The notes below the pieces were generated by a model. That model had not been told where the DNA came from. It saw only the letters and a list, made by a program, of their open reading frames with translations, and searched no databases. From Ruminococcaceae bacterium UBA5408 (lineage in GTDB: Bacteria > Bacillota > Clostridia > Oscillospirales > Acutalibacteraceae), in assembly GCA_002407645.1 (NCBI GenBank), contig DHNU01000013.1:829-14118 (forward strand): DNA of 13,290 nt. Reading direction: 5' to 3'. This document shows positions 6,974 to 13,290 of the stretch, in pieces (within the stretch, counting starts at the first letter, position 1; every line of letters starts with the position of its first letter). A program made the translations under genes and the position numbers.

Positions 6974-7005
6974 GCTTATACACATATTTTTTGGGAGTAT
7001 ACATA

Positions 7006-8070
7006 ATGAAAAAGAATAAAAATACAATTTTACTTTTGAGTTCTATCCTTTTAGTTATAGTAATATTAATAACTGCGGTTTGGATGAAAATCGGTAAAAA
7101 ATCACCAAGTTACGAGTGTACGAATTTTGCTATGGGTACATACATACAGCAAACGGCTTACGGTAAAAACGGAGAAAAAGCTGCTCAAGAGGCTGCTAAA
7201 AAAATCGGTGAACTTGAAAATTTAATTTCTTGGCGCATTAATGATTCTGATATTAACAAAATTAATTCTGCCGCAGGTTCTGAATGGAAAACTATTAATC
7301 CAAAAACAACTCAATTGTTAAAGACAAGCCTTGATGTGGCAAAAAAATCCAAAGGAGCTTTTGACCCCACAATTCTTCCTATTACTTCTATGTGGGATTT
7401 TGGCGGAGATAATCAGCATGTCCCGTCAAAAACAGATATAAACAATTTTATAAAATACGTCGATTACAATAACCTCAGAATTAACGAAAACAATTCATCG
7501 GCATCATTAAAGCTTCACTATATGGGACTTGATTTAGGTGCAATAGGAAAAGGGGCTGCCTGTCAGGAAGCTGTTTCGGCATATAAAGAGAAAGGTGCAG
7601 ATTACGGTATTGTAGCCGTCGGAGGCAGTATTGGTATTTACGGTTCAAAGCCCGACGGGTCACTTTGGAATATTGCTGTTAGAAATCCAAAAAAAGGTGA
7701 AAATCAGGAGCTTTCTATCGGCACTATAGAAATTGATTCCGGCTTTGTTTCGACTTCCGGTACATATGAAAAAGAATTTACGGAAAACGGAGTTACCTAT
7801 CACCACCTTTTAAACCCAAAGACAGGCTACCCTGTAAATAACGGTTTGGTATCTGTTACCGTAGTTTGCGATAACGGAGCTTTAAGCGACGCCCTTTCAA
7901 CCGCATGTTTTGTTTTAGGAAAAGAGGAGGGCGTGAAATTATTAAACGAGTACAATGCTGAAGGCATTTTTATAGACAATAATAACAAAATTTTTGTCAC
8001 TGAAAAACTGAAAAATCATTTTAGAATTTCAGATTCGCAATATAGCATTTTAAATAATGGAGTAAAATGA
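7006..8070 (+). CDS. apbE: FAD:protein FMN transferase (ApbE family)
   Basis: ApbE transfers FMN from FAD to a threonine or serine of target proteins on the outer face of the membrane; in this operon the expected targets are RnfD and RnfG. It is 354 residues and begins with a membrane segment (about 7-27) without a lipobox, so it appears anchored by a helix rather than a lipid. Family motifs are in order: FAMGTY (41-46), FDPTI (119-123), MGLDLGAIGKGAA (173-185), AVGGSIGIYGSKPDGSLWNIAVRNP (204-228), STSGTYEKEF (249-258), HHLLNPKTGYPV (266-277) and SDALSTACFVLG (294-305), where the Asp binds Mg2+. The ATG at 7006 is 8 nt after GGGAG (6993-6997); a TTG at 6991 is upstream of that site and rejected. 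Its stop overlaps the next gene by 4 bp. Confidence 0.95.
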   Translation: MKKNKNTILLLSSILLVIVILITAVWMKIGKKSPSYECTNFAMGTYIQQTAYGKNGEKAAQEAAKKIGELENLISWRINDSDINKINSAAGSEWKTINPKTTQLLKTSLDVAKKSKGAFDPTILPITSMWDFGGDNQHVPSKTDINNFIKYVDYNNLRINENNSSASLKLHYMGLDLGAIGKGAACQEAVSAYKEKGADYGIVAVGGSIGIYGSKPDGSLWNIAVRNPKKGENQELSIGTIEIDSGFVSTSGTYEKEFTENGVTYHHLLNPKTGYPVNNGLVSVTVVCDNGALSDALSTACFVLGKEEGVKLLNEYNAEGIFIDNNNKIFVTEKLKNHFRISDSQYSILNNGVK

Positions 8071-8444
8071 GAATTATGGTGTTAAAAAAGCGTGATTTAA
8101 TTTTAATACTTTTTTTTCTTTTAGTTGGGATATTTCTGATTTTTTTGTTTAACTACCCACAACAGACCGGTATTGCAATTGTAGAACAAAACGGTGCTGA
8201 AATATGTAGATTTGATTTACAAAAACAAAATAGAACCGAAGAAATAAATGTAGGTGATAAATACAATGTAAGGTTAAAAATCGAACCTGGAGCTATATCT
8301 TTTATTCATTCCGATTGTCCGGACCAAATATGTGTCAAAACCGGAAAGATTTCAAAGCCGGGACAAGCTGCCGTATGTCTTCCCGCAAAAATTTCAGTCA
8401 AAATCACAGGCAATAAAAAAACTCATGACGGATATACAGGTTAA
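8067..8444 (+). CDS. NusG domain II-containing membrane protein
   Basis: A 125-residue protein with one N-terminal membrane helix (about 10-29) and a small domain of the NusG_II type. The domain shows IAIVEQNGAEICRFDL, then the conserved block SDCPDQICVKTGKISKPGQAAVCLPAK (82-108) with three cysteines (84, 89, 104). The domain is predicted to lie outside the cytoplasm. The family is often found beside apbE and rnf genes in Firmicutes, but its function is not established; despite the name it is not a transcription factor. The start ATG overlaps the apbE stop (ATGA), so translation is probably coupled; another ATG nine bases on is less well placed. A role in assembly or redox handling of the flavin proteins is inference only. 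Confidence 0.85.
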   Translation: MRIMVLKKRDLILILFFLLVGIFLIFLFNYPQQTGIAIVEQNGAEICRFDLQKQNRTEEINVGDKYNVRLKIEPGAISFIHSDCPDQICVKTGKISKPGQAAVCLPAKISVKITGNKKTHDGYTG

Positions 8445-8449
8445 ACTTT

Positions 8450-8980
8450 ATGAAAAATATTTCTAATCTTAATATATCAAATAGAACTCGAAGCGTTGCA
8501 TTTAATGGATTATTGGCAGCGCTTGCTCTTACGCTTTCAGCTGTTGAACTGATGTTACCCCCAATTCCACTAATGCCTCCGGGGGCAAAATTAGGTCTTT
8601 CAAATATAATTACCATGTATGCGGCTTCACAAGTAGGTTTAATACCCGCTCTTTGCATAGCCGTAATAAAAGGTCTGTTTGCCGGAATAACCAGAGGAGC
8701 AACCGCTATGATGATGAGCCTTTCGGGCGGAGTTTTAAGCACATTTATTACATGGGCTCTGCTTCATCTGAAAAAAAACCCGTTTGGACTTATCGGGCTC
8801 GGCGTTGCCGGTGCTTTGTCGCACAACGCGGCTCAGCTTTTGGTTGCTATGCTTTTAACCACCCCGGCAGTAATATATTATTTACCGTTCCTTATTATTT
8901 TTGGAGTTATCTTCGGGATAATAACAGGTTTGGTTTTGCGTGTCATAATGCCTTTACTTGGCAAATTTATTATAGAATAA
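8450..8980 (+). CDS. Gx transporter family membrane protein (often named heptaprenyl diphosphate synthase component I)
   Basis: A 176-residue integral membrane protein with about five or six hydrophobic helices and small-residue-rich loops (MPPGAKLGLSNIITMYAASQVG, 42-63; IKGLFAGITRGATAMMMSLSGG). It matches the family named Gx transporter / Hpre_diP_synt_I. No prenyltransferase aspartate-rich motif is present, so the enzyme name is probably misleading. The compact fold resembles substrate-binding (S) components of ECF vitamin transporters. It starts 5 bp after the previous stop with only a weak AGG ribosome site, suggesting coupling, and ends 22 bp before rnfC. A part in supplying flavin or quinone-type precursors for the Rnf complex would fit the context but is unproven. 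Confidence 0.83.
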   Translation: MKNISNLNISNRTRSVAFNGLLAALALTLSAVELMLPPIPLMPPGAKLGLSNIITMYAASQVGLIPALCIAVIKGLFAGITRGATAMMMSLSGGVLSTFITWALLHLKKNPFGLIGLGVAGALSHNAAQLLVAMLLTTPAVIYYLPFLIIFGVIFGIITGLVLRVIMPLLGKFIIE

Positions 8981-9002
8981 AAAGTATTGGAGGATAAAAA
9001 AC

Positions 9003-10346
9003 ATGGAATTGACTTTTCCTACAAAGCCATTTAAAACGCATGGCGGTGCGGATGTTCCGCACAGGAAAAACACAGCACAAATTGAATCAGCTGTAATGCC
9101 CCCTCCGGCTCAGGTAGTAATACCCATGCAGCAGCATGTGGGTGCTCCCTGTACCCCGATTGTAAAAGTTGGGGACTCGGTTCTTGTCGGGCAGAAAATT
9201 GCAGACAGCAGTGCGTTCATAAGTGCTCCTATTCACTCAAGTGTCTCCGGTAAAGTTACCAAAATTCAAAAAGTAATGCTGCCTGCGGGACAATACACAG
9301 ATGCTATTGTTATTGACTCTGACGGAGAAATGACAGTTTCACCGGATATTAAACCGCCTGTAATTAATTCTGCAGACGACTTTATAAATGCAGTCAAAGA
9401 ATCCGGACTTGTCGGGCTCGGCGGTGCCGGTTTCCCTGCATACGTTAAGCTGAAAGTTCCGAAAGACAAAAACATCGATACACTCATCGTAAACGTTGCT
9501 GAATGTGAGCCTTACATAACCGCGGACAACCGCGAAGCAATTGAAAATTCATGGGCTGTACTTTCAGGAGTTTACGCAATACGCGACCTTTTAAACCTTG
9601 ACCGCGTTTTAATTGGTGTTGAAGAAAACAAGCCTGACGTAATTAAGGTTCTCAGTAAAATTGCAGACAATGACAAACTTGACCCTAAAGATATTGTCCG
9701 CGTTTTTCCGCTGCGTGCACGCTATCCTCAGGGAGCTGAAAAAGTACTTGTTAAAGCCTGTACCGACAGAGAAATCCCCATGGGTAAACTCCCCGCAGAT
9801 GTCGGATGTCTCGTAATGAATGTTACTTCAATTGCATTTATCGCAAACTATCTGAAGACCGGTATGCCTTTAGTAAAAAAACGTGTTACTATTGACGGTT
9901 CTGCAATAAAAAACCCAAAAAACGTAATCGTTCCTATCGGTACAAAAATATCCGATATTGTAGAATTTTTAGGCGGATATAAAGCAGAGCCCAAAAAAAT
10001 CCTTATGGGCGGTCCTATGATGGGACTTGCACTTGTAAGCGATCAGCTTCCTGTTTTAAAGCAAAACAACGGTATCCTGGCATTTGATGAAAATGAAGCT
10101 CGTATGAGCGAACCTACGGCCTGCATACGCTGCGGACGCTGTGTCGAAGGATGCCCGATGAACTTAATTCCAACTCAGCTTGAGAAATTTTCCAATTCCA
10201 AAGATATTGAGGGACTTAAAGAATACGATGTCATGGACTGCATGGAATGTGGAACTTGTGCATTTAATTGCCCTGCAGGCAGACCTTTGGTTCAGTCAAT
10301 TCGCCTCGGCAAGGGATTGGTAAAAGCAGCAGGAGGTAAAAAATAA
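9003..10346 (+). CDS. rnfC: Rnf complex subunit RnfC (NADH-binding, 4Fe-4S)
   Basis: Peripheral cytoplasmic subunit of the Rnf complex where electrons meet NAD+/NADH. It is 447 residues, typical of clostridial RnfC. The N-terminal barrel-sandwich domain (about 1-115) includes QQHVGAPCTPIVKVGDSVLVGQKI. A nucleotide/flavin-binding Rossmann part starts with GLVGLGGAGFPAYVKL (135-150) and carries NVAECEPYITADNRE (164-178). An SLBB-type region follows, and the C-terminal ferredoxin domain binds two 4Fe-4S clusters through CIRCGRCVEGCP (Cys374, 377, 380, 384) and CMECGTCAFNCP (Cys413, 416, 419, 423). All eight ligands are present. The ATG follows GGAGGA by 8 nt. The stop codon overlaps the rnfD start by one base (TAATG). 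Confidence 0.97.
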   Translation: MELTFPTKPFKTHGGADVPHRKNTAQIESAVMPPPAQVVIPMQQHVGAPCTPIVKVGDSVLVGQKIADSSAFISAPIHSSVSGKVTKIQKVMLPAGQYTDAIVIDSDGEMTVSPDIKPPVINSADDFINAVKESGLVGLGGAGFPAYVKLKVPKDKNIDTLIVNVAECEPYITADNREAIENSWAVLSGVYAIRDLLNLDRVLIGVEENKPDVIKVLSKIADNDKLDPKDIVRVFPLRARYPQGAEKVLVKACTDREIPMGKLPADVGCLVMNVTSIAFIANYLKTGMPLVKKRVTIDGSAIKNPKNVIVPIGTKISDIVEFLGGYKAEPKKILMGGPMMGLALVSDQLPVLKQNNGILAFDENEARMSEPTACIRCGRCVEGCPMNLIPTQLEKFSNSKDIEGLKEYDVMDCMECGTCAFNCPAGRPLVQSIRLGKGLVKAAGGKK

Positions 10347-11293
10347 TGGCAGATAAATTAATTGTATCGTCATCGCCGCATATAAAAAGCGGTGTAACAA
10401 CAAGAAAAATTATGCTCGATGTTATAATTGCACTTATACCTGCGGCTATTGCATCAGTAATTGTTTTTGGGCCGAAAGCACTTCTAATCATTGCTGTTTC
10501 AATAGCTTCATGTGTAGCAAGTGAATATATTTGCCGTAAAGTAATGAAACGCGAAAACACAATAAGCGATTTAAGTGCTGTTGTAACAGGTTTATTACTT
10601 GCATTTAACGTTCCTGTAGGCGTTAATCCTTTTATTGTTATATTCGGCGGCGTTGTCGCAATTGTTGTAGTTAAGCAGATGTTCGGCGGTATAGGACAGA
10701 ACTTTGTAAACCCGGCACTTACCGCTCGTATTATTTTAATGTCCTCGTTTCCATCTCAAATGAGCACATGGAACGCTCCGTTTTATTATTTAAACCAAAC
10801 CGATGCTATGACAACTGCATCTCCTTTGGGAATTTTAAAAACGGGTGCAGAGGGCACTATGCCGAACATTCTTAATATGTTTGTAGGTGTTCGCGCAGGG
10901 TGCTTAGGTGAAACATGCGCACTTGCTTTAATTTTAGGTGGAATATATTTAGTAGTCCGTAAAGTAATCAGCCCCGTAATTCCGCTTTGCTATGTCGGCA
11001 CTGTAGCGGTTATTTCGATGATTGCAGGCAGAGATGTTATTATTGAAATTCTTGCAGGCGGACTTCTTCTCGGCGCAATATTTATGGCAACCGACTATGC
11101 AACTTCTCCGATTACCTTTAAAGGTAAAATCATATATGCTGTCGGAGCCGGTATAATCACCATGCTTATTCGTATGTTTGGCAGTCTTCCGGAAGGCGTA
11201 TCATTCTCAATTATACTTATGAACATTTTGGTACCGCATATTGAACGTTTGACACGCCCATTGGCATTCGGAAAGGAGCGTGTTAAGAAATGA
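10346..11293 (+). CDS. rnfD: Rnf complex membrane subunit RnfD (covalent flavin carrier)
   Basis: Integral membrane subunit that carries a covalently bound FMN and forms part of the Na+/H+ pathway. It is 315 residues with roughly nine or ten hydrophobic helices. Family sequences include SSPHIKSG (8-16), ISDLSAVVTGLLLAFNVP (73-90), KQMFGGIGQNFVNPALTARI (110-129) and DYATSPITFKGK in the second half. The flavinylation site reads DAMTTASPLG (153-162). The position normally held by the acceptor threonine is Ser159 (TCT codon at 10820-10822). Its start overlaps the rnfC stop by 1 bp and its end overlaps rnfG by 4 bp. No lesion is seen. Confidence 0.96.
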   Translation: MADKLIVSSSPHIKSGVTTRKIMLDVIIALIPAAIASVIVFGPKALLIIAVSIASCVASEYICRKVMKRENTISDLSAVVTGLLLAFNVPVGVNPFIVIFGGVVAIVVVKQMFGGIGQNFVNPALTARIILMSSFPSQMSTWNAPFYYLNQTDAMTTASPLGILKTGAEGTMPNILNMFVGVRAGCLGETCALALILGGIYLVVRKVISPVIPLCYVGTVAVISMIAGRDVIIEILAGGLLLGAIFMATDYATSPITFKGKIIYAVGAGIITMLIRMFGSLPEGVSFSIILMNILVPHIERLTRPLAFGKERVKK

Positions 11294-11844
11294 AATTAAA
11301 TTTTAAAGAAGTTATTGCACCTACTCTTATATTATTTATTATCTGTCTTGTTACAACTTCTTTCTTGTCAGTAACAAACCTTATGACACGCGACAAAATT
11401 GAAGAAATCAACAAACAGACAGAAACTTCATCCCGAGAGCTCGTTCTTCCCGGAACAAAGGAATTTGAAGATTCAAAAGACAATACTTATGCGATTGGTA
11501 AAAAAGGAAACGAAATCACAGGATATGTATTTACTACAAAAACCAAAAGCTACGGCGGAGATTTAAGTACAATGACCGGAATCAGCAAAGATGGAAAAGT
11601 AACCGGTGTAGTTATTCTTTCTATCAGCGATACTCCGGGCCTCGGCTTAAACGCTCAAAAAGAGAGTTTCCGTGACCAGTACAAAAAAGCTGCCCCTGAA
11701 AATGGATTTGAAGTAGTTAAATCAGGTAATGCGGGAGATGGTCAAATTAACGCAATGACCGGTGCTACTATTACAAGTAATGCCGTCACTAAGTGCGTAA
11801 ATGAAGCTATCGAACAATACCAACAGGTTAAAGGGGGTAACTAA
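11290..11844 (+). CDS. rnfG: Rnf complex subunit RnfG (covalent FMN, extracytoplasmic)
   Basis: Single-helix membrane subunit with an extracytoplasmic FMN-binding domain that passes electrons within Rnf. It is 184 residues, with a transmembrane anchor at about 8-30 and the FMN_bind domain from about 65. The domain includes GYVFTTKTKSYGGDLSTMTGI, GVVILSISDTPGLGLNAQ (106-123) and the flavinylation motif INAMTGATITS (153-163), where Thr160 is the expected FMN acceptor. The motif usually has Asp six residues before the acceptor; here it is Asn154 (AAC at 11749-11751). The ATG overlaps the rnfD stop (ATGA), with AAGGAG upstream. rnfE follows one base after the stop. Confidence 0.96.
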   Translation: MKLNFKEVIAPTLILFIICLVTTSFLSVTNLMTRDKIEEINKQTETSSRELVLPGTKEFEDSKDNTYAIGKKGNEITGYVFTTKTKSYGGDLSTMTGISKDGKVTGVVILSISDTPGLGLNAQKESFRDQYKKAAPENGFEVVKSGNAGDGQINAMTGATITSNAVTKCVNEAIEQYQQVKGGN

Positions 11845-11845
11845 G

Positions 11846-12535
11846 ATGAAAAAAACTGCATGGCAGGAATTCAGCAAAGGTATTATTAAAGAAAATCCGG
11901 TTTTACGTCTTGTCCTCGGAACATGTGCCACCCTTGCACTTAGTACATCCGCAAGCAACGCAATCGGAATGGGGCTTGCAACAACATTCGTTCTTATTTG
12001 CTCTAATGCAGTAATTTCATTACTGCGCAAAGTAATTCCGGACAAGGTGCGTATTCCATGTTATATTACATTAATAGCGGGGTTTGTTACTATTGTTCAA
12101 ATGATAATAAAAGCATATCTTCCAAGTTTAAATGATGCATTGGGAATTTACCTTCCGTTAATCGTTGTTAACTGTATCATTTTGGGTCGTGCCGAAATGT
12201 TTGCAAATAAGCACAGTGTATTACCGTCTGTTCTTGATGCACTCGGCATGGGCGTAGGCTTTACAACCGCCCTGCTTGCTATGGGTATTATAAGGGAACT
12301 TTTGGGAGCGGGTACTGTCTTCGGATTCCCGATAACAGCCGGTTTCATTGATCCTATCATCATTTTCCTGCTTCCTCCGGGTGGATTCTTTGTTTTTGGA
12401 ATGCTCATTGCATTAGCAAACAAACTGGCTGAAAATAAAGGTCAAAAACCTGCTGAACTTGGATGTCAAGGTTGTCCGCTTGCGGCAAGCTGCTCTAAAT
12501 TAGCGGAAAACAAAAAGGAGTGTGCTGAGAAATGA
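11846..12535 (+). CDS. rnfE: Rnf complex membrane subunit RnfE
   Basis: Integral membrane subunit that, with RnfA, builds the core electron path across the membrane. It has about six helices. Cys27 in VLGTCATLALS and Cys110 in LPLIVVNCIILGRAE match the cysteines that, with two from RnfA, hold the intramembrane 2Fe-2S cluster. I chose the ATG at 11846, which follows AGGGGG by 8 nt and the rnfG stop by one base; an in-frame ATG at 11801 lies inside rnfG without a ribosome site. The resulting protein is 229 residues. After the last helix a hydrophilic tail (about 193-229) carries four more cysteines (207, 210, 216, 226) in CQGCPLAASC and KECAEK. The stop overlaps rnfA by 4 bp. Confidence 0.95.
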   Translation: MKKTAWQEFSKGIIKENPVLRLVLGTCATLALSTSASNAIGMGLATTFVLICSNAVISLLRKVIPDKVRIPCYITLIAGFVTIVQMIIKAYLPSLNDALGIYLPLIVVNCIILGRAEMFANKHSVLPSVLDALGMGVGFTTALLAMGIIRELLGAGTVFGFPITAGFIDPIIIFLLPPGGFFVFGMLIALANKLAENKGQKPAELGCQGCPLAASCSKLAENKKECAEK

Positions 12536-13140
12536 TAAAAAGTTTAGTCGCCATCTTTTTAGCTGCAATTTTAACCGAGAACTATATTCTTAACAAATTC
12601 CTTGGCATTTGCCCGTTTCTCGGAGTCAGTAAAAAACTTGATACCGCAACCGGAATGAGTATAGCTGTAACATTTGTAATGGTTATTTCAACTGCTGTAA
12701 CATGGCCTATTTACACATATGTTTTGGAGCCGCACGGCCTTGCATATTTGCAGACCATAGTATTTATTTTAATTATTGCTGCACTTGTTCAGTTTATTGA
12801 AATAGTTCTAAAGAAATATATTCCGTCTTTATACAACGCTCTTGGTGTCTATCTTCCATTAATAACTACCAACTGTGCTGTACTCGGTGTTACGATGTTA
12901 GTTATTGAAAAGGGTCAGTCAGACCCCGGTTTTGGATATATCCAATCACTTGTAAATGCGTTTGGTTCAGGTATTGGCTTCCTCGTAGCCATGGTTATAT
13001 TTGCAGGCATACGCGAAAGGATTGAACACAACGATATTCCAAAATCTCTTCAGGGTTTGCCGATAACGCTGGTTGCAGCTTCACTGACAGCCGTATCGTT
13101 CCTCGGTTTCCAAGGCCTTGTAGAAGGCATGTTGGGTTAG
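12532..13140 (+). CDS. rnfA: Rnf complex membrane subunit RnfA
   Basis: Integral membrane subunit, structural twin of RnfE in inverted orientation; 202 residues, about six helices. Key segments are TENYILNKFLGICPFLGVSKK (15-35, with Cys27) and LPLITTNCAVLGV (108-120, with Cys115). These cysteines are the RnfA contribution to the shared 2Fe-2S cluster. IRERIEHNDIPKSLQGLPI near the C-terminus is also typical of the family. The start overlaps the rnfE stop by 4 bp (ATGA), and GGAG lies upstream of it. rnfB begins 13 bp after its stop. Confidence 0.97.
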   Translation: MIKSLVAIFLAAILTENYILNKFLGICPFLGVSKKLDTATGMSIAVTFVMVISTAVTWPIYTYVLEPHGLAYLQTIVFILIIAALVQFIEIVLKKYIPSLYNALGVYLPLITTNCAVLGVTMLVIEKGQSDPGFGYIQSLVNAFGSGIGFLVAMVIFAGIRERIEHNDIPKSLQGLPITLVAASLTAVSFLGFQGLVEGMLG

Positions 13141-13153
13141 GAGATGTAGAAAT

Positions 13154-13290
13154 ATGAATGAAATACTTACTCCGGTTATGATTGTAGCCGGTATTGGACT
13201 TTTAGCAGGACTCATTCTTGCAATAGCATCTATCGTTATGGCAGTTCCGAAAGATGAAAAAGCTGAAGCAATACGCGATATGCTCCCAGG
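13154..13290 (+). CDS. rnfB: Rnf complex subunit RnfB (partial, N-terminus only)
   Basis: The first 45 codons are visible, cut by the right edge. RnfB is the ferredoxin-interacting subunit with several 4Fe-4S clusters, none of which lie in the visible part. The fragment starts MNEILTPVMIVAGIGLLAGL with one membrane helix (about 5-29), followed by VPKDEKAEAIRDMLPG, the usual lead-in to the first cysteine motif of RnfB. AGGAG overlaps the rnfA stop region and lies about 10 nt before the ATG. Position after rnfA agrees with the rnfCDGEAB order. Confidence 0.93.
   Translation, partial: MNEILTPVMIVAGIGLLAGLILAIASIVMAVPKDEKAEAIRDMLP

Larger units (their letters stand above)
6680..7005. other. Divergent intergenic region between ybaK and apbE
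   Basis: About 325 bp of very AT-rich DNA with no credible gene. It holds an extended -10 type promoter for the ybaK side, a 10-bp inverted repeat at 6829-6858, and the apbE promoter at 6945-6973. A possible further plus-strand promoter, TTCAAA-17-TATAAT, lies at 6879-6907. A small palindrome TATAAC-TTT-GTTATA is at 6753-6767. No FMN or other riboswitch motif was recognised. Confidence 0.7.

Noticed and set aside
6991..7005. TTG start for apbE
   Set aside because: It would overlap its own ribosome site GGGAG; the ATG at 7006 is correctly spaced from it.
6680..7005. FMN riboswitch before apbE
   Set aside because: No RFN-element conserved core sequences were seen and the mapped promoter leaves only about 26 nt of leader.
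11801..11845. Longer RnfE starting inside rnfG
   Set aside because: The in-frame ATG lacks a ribosome site and adds 15 residues unlike RnfE; the ATG at 11846 has a good site and the usual N-terminus.

Overview
The window is ordinary chromosomal DNA from an AT-rich, low-GC Gram-positive anaerobe, most likely a member of the Clostridia. The evidence is the A/T-dominated intergenic DNA (GC looks below about 40 %), strong Shine-Dalgarno sites, consensus sigma-A promoters, and a clostridial-type rnfCDGEAB cluster preceded by apbE, a NusG-domain-II gene and a 'Gx transporter' gene. The family or genus cannot be fixed from the sequence alone. I see no rRNA, tRNA, CRISPR array, insertion sequence, phage gene or attachment site.

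Left half (1-6679), all on the minus strand. Read in the direction of transcription there are four units. (i) ybaK-like aminoacyl-tRNA deacylase followed by trmB, the tRNA m7G46 methyltransferase. (ii) metN-metI-metQ, a complete methionine ABC importer with its own consensus promoter and a strong terminator after metQ. (iii) corA, a Mg2+/Co2+ channel with an unusual 5' region containing a perfect 14-bp inverted repeat and isolated C/G-rich tracts. (iv) a LacI-family regulator followed by deoB (phosphopentomutase, cut by the left edge). The LacI promoter is a perfect TTGACA-17-TATAAT and is followed at once by a cre/LacI-type operator, which suggests autoregulation or catabolite control of nucleoside-sugar use.

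Right half (7006-13290), all on the plus strand. A divergent intergenic region of about 325 bp separates ybaK from one long, tightly packed operon: apbE - NusG-domain-II membrane protein - Gx transporter - rnfC - rnfD - rnfG - rnfE - rnfA - rnfB (rnfB cut by the right edge). Genes overlap by 1-4 bp or lie within about 25 bp of each other. ApbE is the FAD:protein FMN transferase that would attach FMN covalently to RnfD and RnfG. The Rnf complex couples ferredoxin:NAD+ electron transfer to Na+ or H+ pumping, so this operon carries a respiratory pump together with its maturation enzyme and two poorly characterised membrane partners.

Nothing here is a clearly new system. The points most worth a second look are: (a) deviations in both predicted flavinylation motifs (Ser instead of Thr in RnfD, Asn instead of Asp in RnfG) next to a co-transcribed ApbE; (b) a cysteine-rich cytoplasmic tail on RnfE; (c) the two uncharacterised proteins between apbE and rnfC; (d) the structured-looking corA leader; and (e) an Asn in place of the DPWP aspartate in TrmB.
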